From Spirosoma panaciterrae DSM 21099 (GTDB lineage: Bacteria; Bacteroidota; Bacteroidia; Cytophagales; Spirosomataceae), in the NCBI RefSeq assembly GCF_000374025.1, contig NZ_KB893206.1, positions 1 through 64,000 on the forward strand: a stretch of DNA of 64,000 nucleotides. Direction: 5' to 3'. A model generated the notes under the pieces. That model saw only the letters and a list, made by a program, of their open reading frames with translations. It was not told where the DNA came from and did not search any database. The translations under genes and the position numbers were made by a program. Shown here piece after piece: positions 1 to 8,450 of this stretch (position 1 is its first letter; the number at the start of each line of letters is the position of its first letter).

Positions 1-2
1 TG

Positions 3-278
3 GAGAAGATGTTCGGCGATCAAGCCTACAACGGCGTGTTTGCTCAAGAGCTTGACCGTTGGAGTATCGATTTTGAGAAAGCGTCGCGGCCTGAATCAGC
101 CCAAGGTTTTGTACCGGTGGCCAAACGATGGGTAGTGGAACGAAGCATTGCCTGGACGAACTATTTTCGGAGAATCGTCAAAGACTATGAGCATACAGCA
201 TCTTCTTCGGTCAGTTGGCTGTATCTGGCCAATAGCCAGATCATGTTACAACGAATCGAGACTTATTGCCAAAGATGA
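3..278 (+). CDS. IS5-family transposase, C-terminal part (cut by window edge)
   Basis: The frame is open from the first bases of the window, so this is the tail of a gene that starts upstream. The last ~90 residues carry the end of a DDE transposase: a GDQAYNG segment, then KRWVVERSIAWTNYFRRIVKDYEH. This matches the RRWVVERTFAWL...RRL.KDYE block around the catalytic Glu of IS5-family (IS427/IS1031-like) enzymes. The ORF ends in TGA overlapping an ATG at 275 (ATGA) that opens a fragment of an unrelated membrane protein. No terminal inverted repeat is identifiable between the transposase stop and that fragment, so the right end of the element cannot be placed. Family assignment is from motif recognition; intactness cannot be judged here. 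Confidence 0.8.
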   Translation, partial: EKMFGDQAYNGVFAQELDRWSIDFEKASRPESAQGFVPVAKRWVVERSIAWTNYFRRIVKDYEHTASSSVSWLYLANSQIMLQRIETYCQR

Positions 279-505
279 TTTCCCAACATACTCTAAACAT
301 AACTTCGCGCTGGGTAAGTTACCTGGGTTTGTTAGCTTCAGTTATTTATCTGTTGGCTCAGGGCGATCTGTTTGCCACCGTAATGCCGGGTTTTCCAACC
401 TGGGAACTCGCTGGTTTAGTGGGTAGTACGCTTTGGCTGGTCTGGCTGCTGATTCTTGGGGTTCAGTTTCGTCGGCTAAACGAGATTGCCGTTCAGAAAG
501 CCTAA
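275..505 (+). pseudogene. Small membrane protein, probable C-terminal remnant of a DUF4386-type protein
   Basis: About 76 residues with two hydrophobic segments (near residues 13-28 and 42-62) separated by a short loop, ending in LNEIAVQKA. The pattern of a helix beginning at RWVSYLGLLASV, a DLFATVMPG loop and a WELAGLVGSTLWLVWLLILG helix resembles the last two membrane helices of DUF4386 proteins, which are usually over 200 residues. I infer that the front of the gene was lost when the adjacent IS5 element inserted. The frame opens with ATG at 275 inside the transposase stop (a TTG at 266 is also possible), so it could be translated by coupling. It could instead be a genuine small membrane protein. 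Confidence 0.45.
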
Positions 506-605
506 TTTACCTTCCAACGAGGGGAAGCCGCTTGTGATGTAATTTAATGGGGCCGCCTATCAACTTTTGAGTAGGTTTCACAGGTCATTAAACCAGATAG
601 AACCT

Positions 606-902
606 ATGCCAGTTAACGCCAAACATTTAGCCACGTTTATTTTGGGAGCAGCCGCCGGGGTGGCGCTCAATAAATACGCACAAACCGAAGACGGTCAGAA
701 ACTGATGGCCGATCTGAAAGAAAAAGGGCTGCAACTCAAATCCGAGGCCGAAGGAGCCATCGATAACGCACCGGAATATTTTGAAAAACTGAAAACGCAA
801 TTGGCTGATGTACTGAAAGCCAACTTCCCGGATGCTGAAGCCACCATAAATGATGTACTCGGGAAAAAACCGGATACGCCTGATACGGCAAGCCAAAGCT
901 GA
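606..902 (+). CDS. YtxH-like small stress-type protein
   Basis: A 98-residue protein starting MPVNAKHLATFILGAAAGVA, with one short hydrophobic glycine/alanine-rich segment at residues 7-20. A charged helical region rich in Lys, Glu and Ala follows (LMADLKEKGLQLKSEAEGAI), then a polar tail. This is the layout of YtxH / gas-vesicle-like proteins (PF12732), membrane-tethered amphipathic helices of unclear role, sometimes stress-induced. I chose the ATG at 606 over the in-frame TTG at 567 because the hydrophobic segment then sits at the N-terminus as in the family. It stands alone, facing katG across a hairpin terminator. Confidence 0.7.
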   Translation: MPVNAKHLATFILGAAAGVALNKYAQTEDGQKLMADLKEKGLQLKSEAEGAIDNAPEYFEKLKTQLADVLKANFPDAEATINDVLGKKPDTPDTASQS

Positions 903-992
903 AATGCTCATTTTGGCCACGCTTCCTGCATCAGTATGAAAAAGCGTGTGTATTCAGTTCGTGAGAATTTCTGGGCTAGAACTAAAAAAACA

Positions 993-1016
993 ACGCCGGA
1001 CGATCTTGTCCGGCGT
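993..1016. terminator. Bidirectional hairpin terminator between the YtxH-like gene and katG
   Basis: A perfect 9-bp stem (ACGCCGGAC at 993-1001, GTCCGGCGT at 1008-1016) with a 6-nt loop. A run of A lies before it and T-rich sequence after it, so it can serve both converging genes. Confidence 0.8.
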
Positions 1017-1050
1017 GTTTGATTTAGAGAAAGCTAGAAATTGACGTTGA

Positions 1051-3351
<2,301 letters not shown>

Positions 3352-3437
3352 CTAAAGATTTGGTTTAAGCGTGAACGTGGTCTGTCCGTTGTTGTCAATT
3401 TGTTTTACAAGGCAATACTAACAGGAAGTTACTTATC

Positions 3438-3450
3438 AATCAAATTGATT
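3438..3450. promoter_or_regulatory. AT-rich palindrome upstream of katG
   Basis: AATCAA-A-TTGATT (6-bp arms, 1-nt spacer) lies about 95 nt before the katG start in an AT-rich 154-nt spacer between katG and the lysoplasmalogenase gene. Such a symmetric site could be an operator for a peroxide-responsive regulator. The sequence alone does not say which one, and in AT-rich DNA this may be chance. Confidence 0.25.
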
Positions 3451-3499
3451 TAATTTATTATAGTATCGACAATATTTATAATGACGAGCTGGCCGCTTA

Positions 3500-4213
3500 T
3501 CACGTTTCAGGTACTTGACTGGCTACCTGCTGCATCATTCCGATCATAATCAGGTATTGGGCCATTGCATAGGTGGTCATAACCACCCAGGTCGAACCGG
3601 CAAATGGATGGAGAAATTTATTGACAGCAATGGCGGAGTCGGACAGGATAAATAACAACGCTCCCAGTACCACCTGATTATAGCCCGGCAATCCCAGCCG
3701 CTGGGTGGCTAAGATCCCCATCGTGTTCAGGCAGATGGCGTAGAGGACGACCGGCCACCAGAGTATTTCTAAAGTTGGTTTGCCCGCGAAAGCGGGGCGA
3801 AGTAAAACGAGGAAAATGACCAGATACAAGCCAAAGAAAATAGCGCTTTTAGCGAACCAGCGGCCCATAATTTTTTGTCCAGCAGTCTGGATCGATTTCA
3901 GAAAGGCAACGCTGTAGCAAAGCTGCATGAGCAGAAAGGCCCCCAACCCAGGTGTAAATAAGTCGACCTCCCGGATCATCAGAAGTACGTCGCCAAGCAG
4001 GGCAAACGCCATGCCCATGAAAAGCCATCGTGTATACGAAACAAAGCCGATTGCGCGGCAAAATTGCCAGACATAGAGCATTAACAGAGCCATAATAAGC
4101 GGTTTGCATCCGTAATGCAATACGCGGATATGAAACGAATCGCCAAGCATTTCGAGCAGCGTAATGGCTATAAACGTAAGGGTGAACGGCCGGGTGGGTT
4201 TGATGGTCATCAT
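3500..4213 (-). CDS. Lysoplasmalogenase-like membrane protein (YhhN family)
   Basis: A 237-residue integral membrane protein with about eight hydrophobic helices. Family features are the KPLIMALLMLYVW helix after the first TM segment and the FALLGDVLLM motif near residue 75, both typical of YhhN/TMEM86 proteins. Characterised members hydrolyse the vinyl-ether bond of lysoplasmalogens; for bacterial homologues the substrate is mostly inferred. The length matches the family. It is transcribed with katG on the minus strand but about 150 nt away, so probably on its own promoter. Tandem starts exist (MM); the first is used. Confidence 0.8.
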   Translation of the reverse strand: MMTIKPTRPFTLTFIAITLLEMLGDSFHIRVLHYGCKPLIMALLMLYVWQFCRAIGFVSYTRWLFMGMAFALLGDVLLMIREVDLFTPGLGAFLLMQLCYSVAFLKSIQTAGQKIMGRWFAKSAIFFGLYLVIFLVLLRPAFAGKPTLEILWWPVVLYAICLNTMGILATQRLGLPGYNQVVLGALLFILSDSAIAVNKFLHPFAGSTWVVMTTYAMAQYLIMIGMMQQVASQVPET

Positions 4214-4359
4214 AAAGTTAATACATTGACCAGAAGGAGAATAGATTTAAAATCTGGTATATTTCGACTCGTACTGCGCAAGCCGCAACGGGTTGCGAAT
4301 TTGTCGTTGCCATTAATAAAATCTAAACCCGATCATTCTACTTATTAACCGATACCGAT

Positions 4360-4806
4360 ATGGCTGGAGACAATCAGGCCGCCGAAGGGCCTTCATCTAC
4401 TTATTCGTATAAAGTAAAGTTTGGACAGAGTTTGGAAGGGTCTTTTCAGGAACTGACGGGAATGGATACCCCAACTCCGACGGCCTATCGCTCAGGCGAC
4501 AGCCAGGGACGTTTGTTAACCAAAATGCCGGGTCAGCCCAAAGCCACATTGACTTTAAAAAAGGGTGTATGTAGCAACGATACCAGATTCTGGGACTGGT
4601 ACAACCAAGTCAGGATGAATACGGCCCCACGCGATAGGGTCGAGATCTATTTACAGGATCAAACGGGGCGTACCCAAATGAACTGGCTGGTAAAAAATGG
4701 ACTGGTAACCAACCTACAGGTTCCTGATTTGAACGCCAAGGGAAACAACATAGCGATTGAATCGCTCGAACTGACGTATGAAGGGCTGGAAATCAAATCG
4801 GTCTGA
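4360..4806 (+). CDS. Phage tail-tube protein, T4 gp19 / TIGR02241 type
   Basis: A 148-residue protein of the T4 gp19-like tail-tube family. These form the inner tube of contractile phage tails and of extracellular contractile injection systems. Supporting features are the N-terminal YSYKVKFGQSLEGSFQELTG, a central RLLTKMPGQPKATLTLKKGV and the conserved FWDWYNQVR, with the family's mixed-strand C-terminal half. No sheath, baseplate, spike, AAA ATPase or other tail gene lies within the window. Its only partner is the small coiled-coil gene 110 nt downstream, in the same direction and before a shared terminator. It is either an orphan remnant or a subunit working in trans with a tail locus elsewhere. 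Family call is confident; function here is not. Confidence 0.85.
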   Translation: MAGDNQAAEGPSSTYSYKVKFGQSLEGSFQELTGMDTPTPTAYRSGDSQGRLLTKMPGQPKATLTLKKGVCSNDTRFWDWYNQVRMNTAPRDRVEIYLQDQTGRTQMNWLVKNGLVTNLQVPDLNAKGNNIAIESLELTYEGLEIKSV

Positions 4807-4916
4807 GTATACGGGTCGGGCCGAGCTTACCAAAAGGTTGGAAAATAAACGGACTGTAGCAAACCATTTTCGGTTTACTGAGTTCTATAACCAATACTCA
4901 ACAAAATAGAAACATT

Positions 4917-5219
4917 ATGGATAAGGCACAGAAGTTTGAACTGATGAACAAAGTGGTTCGTGAACTGGAAGATTTGCAAAACAGCCAGACGGCCCTCATT
5001 ACCAAAATCAGTCAGATCGAAGTGGACAATATGAATGGTCTGAACGATTCGACGCTGGAAAAAAATCTTAGCGACATGCATTCGAAAATTGCCGAGAATG
5101 TCGACTCGATCAATGATATTTTTTCGTATTTCGAAAGCAAACGAGACGATTACGGCGAGAAAAATAGCGCGGCCATCGCTGCTGCTGAAGCTGCTGCGGC
5201 TGCCGAAGCGGTTAAATAG
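4917..5219 (+). CDS. Small coiled-coil protein of unknown function, next to tail-tube gene
   Basis: A 100-residue, highly charged, Cys-free, probably all-helical protein. Residues 1-80 show heptad-like spacing of hydrophobics (FELMNKVVRELEDL, then ITKISQIEVDNM). The last ~20 residues are almost only Ala and Glu. There is no signal peptide or membrane segment. I do not recognise a family. It follows the gp19-like gene by 110 nt with a terminator directly after, so the two probably share a transcript. Small helical proteins beside tube proteins are sometimes chaperones or tape-measure-like factors, but that is inference. Confidence 0.7.
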   Translation: MDKAQKFELMNKVVRELEDLQNSQTALITKISQIEVDNMNGLNDSTLEKNLSDMHSKIAENVDSINDIFSYFESKRDDYGEKNSAAIAAAEAAAAAEAVK

Positions 5220-5238
5220 ATTAAAAAATACGATCATT

Positions 5239-5269
5239 CGAAAAGTCGGGCACTATGTCCGACTTTTCG
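5239..5269 (+). terminator. Hairpin terminator after the tail-tube / coiled-coil pair
   Basis: An 11-bp perfect stem (CGAAAAGTCGG at 5239-5249 with CCGACTTTTCG at 5259-5269) and a 9-nt loop lie 20 nt after the coiled-coil stop. The built-in A/T tracts are typical of an intrinsic terminator. Confidence 0.75.
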
Positions 5270-5393
5270 CGTTTCTGATCCATTTGATAGGAGTAAAGCA
5301 GCCCCGTTAAAAGTCTTATTGTAAAAAGTACGTAATGATGAAAAAGTGCAGTAGATTCGTAGCGATTTGTTGAACCCTTGCCTTACAAAATCT

Positions 5394-6518
5394 ATGACTC
5401 TACGAAATTGGCTACTGCTTTTTTATTGTATACTGTTCCCGGCCGCAGTGCTCCTGGCTCAGGTTCCCCGAATGCCCCCCGTTAAATCGCCGGAAGTGAC
5501 TGAGGGTGGCTTGATCTTCCGGTTGCGGGCGCCCAATGCCAAAGAGGTAATTCTCGACATCGAAGGTATTTCGCGGGAAACGATGACCAAAGACGAACAG
5601 GGCGTCTGGAGTTTTACCAAAAAGCTTGAACCGGATGTATACGACTACGCGTTTGTGGTCGATGGACTGCGCATTCCTGATCCGGCTAATCCGGTCGCCA
5701 AGCCGTGCTACCAATGCAACGGGCAGAGCCTGGCACACATGCCGGGACCTGCTTCGCTGAGTTGGGAGATCAAGGACGTACCCCGTGGCCTTATCAACCA
5801 CCATGTCTATCGGTCGGCGGTGATGGGCGAAGATCGGGACTATTATGTCTATCTACCACCGAATTACGATCCCAAACGCAAGGAGCCTTATCCGGTGTTT
5901 TTCCTGCTGCACGGTGCTACGGGTACAGCTCTCTCCTGGATTGTCAATGCGCAGGCCAATATCATTCTGGATAACCTGATTGCCGAAGGCAAAGCCAAAC
6001 CCATGATTATGGTCAATACACTGGGCTATGGTGGCAATGAGAAATACACGGCCGAAGTGCTTCAGGAAATCATACCCCAACTGGAGAAAACATACAATGC
6101 CGCCAAAGACCGAACCCAGCGAGCTATTGTCGGCTTATCGATGGGGGGCGGTACAGCGTTTTATACGGGTCTGAACAACCTCGATCATTTTGCTTATGTA
6201 GGTGGATTCAGTAGTGCAGTAGGCTTTGGTGGAGGACCTCGCCCTGCAACAACGGCTTCTCCTGAGGAGCAGACCAAAGCGATGATGGAAAGCTTTGCCA
6301 AAAGCTACCCGAAGCTGGACGAGAGCGCCAATAAACAGCTAAAGCTATTATGGATTTCCTGCGGGGCTGACGACTTTCTACTTCAGAATAACAAGAACTT
6401 TAAAGACTATCTGACGTCAAAAAATGTAAAATTCAAAGAGGTGAATACACCGGGTGGACACACATTCATGGTCTGGCGCAGAAACCTGACCGATATTGCT
6501 CCTTTGCTGTTTCGGTAA
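5394..6518 (+). CDS. Secreted esterase with N-terminal E-set/CBM48-like domain
   Basis: A 374-residue exported alpha/beta hydrolase. Residues 1-22 form a signal peptide ending at LLAQ. Residues ~35-110 look like an Ig-like early-set (CBM48-like) domain (LIFRLRAPNAKEVILDIEG, then YDYAFVVDGLRIPDP). Residues ~125-374 are an esterase-D/XynZ-type catalytic domain with YYVYLPPNYDP, FFLLHGATG (oxyanion region), the nucleophile elbow VGLSMGGG (Ser249) and a C-terminal GGHTFMVWR carrying the catalytic His. This architecture is common in Bacteroidota feruloyl/acetyl-xylan esterases that remove side chains from plant polysaccharides; the substrate here is not determined. The ATG at 5394 is preferred to a TTG at 5367 because it begins the signal peptide directly. 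Confidence 0.85.
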   Translation: MTLRNWLLLFYCILFPAAVLLAQVPRMPPVKSPEVTEGGLIFRLRAPNAKEVILDIEGISRETMTKDEQGVWSFTKKLEPDVYDYAFVVDGLRIPDPANPVAKPCYQCNGQSLAHMPGPASLSWEIKDVPRGLINHHVYRSAVMGEDRDYYVYLPPNYDPKRKEPYPVFFLLHGATGTALSWIVNAQANIILDNLIAEGKAKPMIMVNTLGYGGNEKYTAEVLQEIIPQLEKTYNAAKDRTQRAIVGLSMGGGTAFYTGLNNLDHFAYVGGFSSAVGFGGGPRPATTASPEEQTKAMMESFAKSYPKLDESANKQLKLLWISCGADDFLLQNNKNFKDYLTSKNVKFKEVNTPGGHTFMVWRRNLTDIAPLLFR

Positions 6519-6543
6519 AGAATGTAGTTGTCAAGGAGTCGAT

Positions 6544-6574
6544 CGGGCTTTGTTACCACTAGTAACAAAGCCCG
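6544..6574. terminator. Bidirectional terminator between esterase and DUF3817 gene
   Basis: A perfect 13-bp stem (CGGGCTTTGTTAC at 6544-6556; GTAACAAAGCCCG at 6562-6574) with a 5-nt loop sits exactly between the stops of two convergent genes. Confidence 0.8.
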
Positions 6575-6580
6575 AATCAT

Positions 6581-6895
6581 TTAGACATCTTCTGCCGCTG
6601 GTAAAAGCCGAAATACCTTATGATCGGCATAGAACGTTCCGCCTGGTAGGATCGATGCCAGTAATGCCAGCCCCGTTTTACCAACTGACCAGCCATATTC
6701 GGTCTTTGCCTGAATAACCACCAGTACGTACCAGACAAACAGCAGACCATGAATCGGACCCAGTATCTGAACCGCTTCAGGATGGCCACCAATTCGTTTT
6801 AACGGCACGGCAATGAACAAAAGCAGCAAGTACGAAATCCCTTCGGCAAAGCTCACTACGCGAAGCCGGATTTTGAGTGAATTGAAAAAGTGCAT
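6581..6895 (-). CDS. DUF3817 family membrane protein
   Basis: A 104-residue integral membrane protein with three hydrophobic helices. It shows the DUF3817 signature: VVSFAEGISYLLLLF in the first helix, AVPLKRIGG after it, then ILGPIHGLLFVWYVLVV. The function of this family is unknown. Its start lies 13 nt from a series of TGAC repeats at 10-bp spacing on its own coding strand (6908-6960), which may be its control region. The next gene in the same direction begins 500 nt upstream. Confidence 0.85.
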   Translation of the reverse strand: MHFFNSLKIRLRVVSFAEGISYLLLLFIAVPLKRIGGHPEAVQILGPIHGLLFVWYVLVVIQAKTEYGWSVGKTGLALLASILPGGTFYADHKVFRLLPAAEDV

Positions 6896-6975
6896 ATAGG
6901 TGTACTAGTCAAGTATGGTCAGGAATGGTCAGGAGCTGTCTTATGTGACTTTATAAGTCAATAAGTGAAATTCTA
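6896..6975 (-). promoter_or_regulatory. Phased TGAC repeats and palindrome upstream of the DUF3817 gene
   Basis: On the minus strand TGAC occurs ending at 6908, 6918 and 6928, with a degenerate copy at 6938 (AGAC), so the copies are exactly 10 bp apart. Next to them is a perfect inverted repeat TGACTT-TAT-AAGTCA at 6946-6960. The copies read toward the gene start. A related array lies at 11029-11130. It may be binding sites on one face of the helix or a short tandem repeat. Confidence 0.5.
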
Positions 6976-7443
6976 TTAAAAACTACGAATCCAGGGCCGG
7001 GTTGCTAATGGCGAAAAGGGCCAGGGAATCGCGATCAGGATTAGCAGCAGGGTAATGGTAAAATAAATAGCTGTTGTCCTGAACGTCTGCTGGGCCGTGG
7101 GCTGGCGCTTTGCTTTGCTCGAACCAATGGTCATAACCACCACTGCCGTAACCATCAATCCCATATGAATCAGGCTGAAAAATCGGAATTCGGATGATTG
7201 GCTGGTATCGGGCGAAAACTTCCAGTAATAGCTTACAATTGGACTTTGGGTATATAAATAAAACCCGACCAGCAACTGCGTATGGGCAATCGATGTGGCG
7301 ATTATGCGTAGCAGCTGGTCTAAAGAGCGATACGGTCGCGCTAGAAACCAGCCTGAATAACTCGTGCCCAGTGCGATCAGTAAACTCCCCAGCACCAGCC
7401 ACCGCAGGGCATTGTGAGCGGCCAGAAGAATAGGATAAACCAT
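6976..7443 (-). CDS. Four-helix membrane protein, cytochrome b-like, Bacteroidota-specific
   Basis: 155 residues from the ATG at 7443 (a TTG at 7473 would add ten). There are about four hydrophobic helices. Two carry histidines in membrane-compatible positions: LLAAHNALRWLVLG in the first, SIAHTQLLVGFYLYT in the second, and SLIHMGLMVTAVVV in the third. This resembles small Cytophagales membrane proteins often labelled as putative cytochrome b. Haem binding is only suggested by the His placement. It lies downstream of the AraC regulator gene on the same strand with a 104-nt gap. Confidence 0.55.
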   Translation of the reverse strand: MVYPILLAAHNALRWLVLGSLLIALGTSYSGWFLARPYRSLDQLLRIIATSIAHTQLLVGFYLYTQSPIVSYYWKFSPDTSQSSEFRFFSLIHMGLMVTAVVVMTIGSSKAKRQPTAQQTFRTTAIYFTITLLLILIAIPWPFSPLATRPWIRSF

Positions 7444-7547
7444 GGCATTGACGAAACGTGAATACAACGGCAAAGGTCCTATAGCTTTCTGAAACGCATT
7501 TAGACCGGAACCGGGTAATCTTGGTCAAAATCAATCCTTTTGGATGC

Positions 7548-8450
7548 CTATACAAACTGACTTCTGAACTGAGTGGGCGTTAGATCGGTGTATTTTCGAA
7601 AGAGTTTTCCAAAGCTCGATTGATCGGGGAAGCCCATTTCATACGCGATTTGCGCTACAGTCAACTCTGTCTGGACAAGCAGGACTTTCGCTTCCAGCAC
7701 CACCCGTTCATCAATCCAGACAGAAGGCGATTTATCGGTTCGATTTTTCACGACCTTGTTTAGATGGTTCGGACTGACGGCCAGCCAGTCGGCATACTGA
7801 CTGGTGAGTCGGGTTTCTCGAATACGCGTCGTCAGTAAGTCCATAAAGCGTTGGACCAGCCGTTCGCCCACATCTGTATGAATCGCCATGGGGCCCACAT
7901 ACGCCCGGTCGATCTCTGCAAACAGTGCCAGCAAATACGGCCGGATCAATTCAGGTTTTGTTGCTCCGTTTTCCTGGTATTCAACAGCGAGTCGGTTCAG
8001 AAGGGCATTGACAAACTGCACTTGCCGATCCGATAAAGGTATATACGGATTGCCCGTCAATTTCAGAAAATCGAAATCGCTATTGTTACCTGCGCCCAAC
8101 AATAGCTCCTGACTGATAAACGATATGAATCCTACCGAATCGGGCCAGATGCTGTGTAAGGTAAATATTTGGAGCGCAGGCACAATCACCAGATCGTTCG
8201 GGCGGAGCGTATAGGCCTGATGCCCAATGGTAATGTCGACCTGCCCACGTTCAACCATAAACAGTGCATGATTGCTGGTGCGGGAGGGGGGCAGCGGCAG
8301 CTTGATAATCGGCCAGCTATATTCCAGGGGCGCAATGATGAACTGGTTGAAATTTTCCTTAAATCGGTCGCCCCACGAAGCATCCCTGATCAGAAAAAGC
8401 TCGCGGGCCATGGCCGGACTAATAGCTGGAAAGAGAGCACTGGGCGTCAT
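7548..8450 (-). CDS. AraC-family transcriptional regulator
   Basis: A 300-residue regulator. The N-terminal ~170 residues form a cupin-type sensing domain (HALFMVERGQVDITIG, then LRPNDLVIVPA). The last ~100 residues are the double helix-turn-helix DNA-binding domain, with SPNHLNKVVKNRTDKSPSVWI and the second-HTH signature TVAQIAYEMGFPDQSSFGKLFRKYTDLTP. Its ATG overlaps the stop of the M1 aminopeptidase gene in an ATGA arrangement, so the two are very likely co-transcribed and translationally coupled. The effector and targets are unknown. Confidence 0.92.
   Translation of the reverse strand: MTPSALFPAISPAMARELFLIRDASWGDRFKENFNQFIIAPLEYSWPIIKLPLPPSRTSNHALFMVERGQVDITIGHQAYTLRPNDLVIVPALQIFTLHSIWPDSVGFISFISQELLLGAGNNSDFDFLKLTGNPYIPLSDRQVQFVNALLNRLAVEYQENGATKPELIRPYLLALFAEIDRAYVGPMAIHTDVGERLVQRFMDLLTTRIRETRLTSQYADWLAVSPNHLNKVVKNRTDKSPSVWIDERVVLEAKVLLVQTELTVAQIAYEMGFPDQSSFGKLFRKYTDLTPTQFRSQFV

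Noticed and set aside
293-297. Loss of the GAMEN motif in the M1 peptidase (residue numbers of the 8447-11014 protein)
   Set aside because: GGMEH keeps the functional Glu and is a normal variant in Bacteroidota M1 enzymes, so it does not signal inactivity.
4360-5219. A full contractile injection system or prophage
   Set aside because: Only a tube protein and one small protein are present. No sheath, baseplate, spike, capsid, integrase or attachment site is visible around them.
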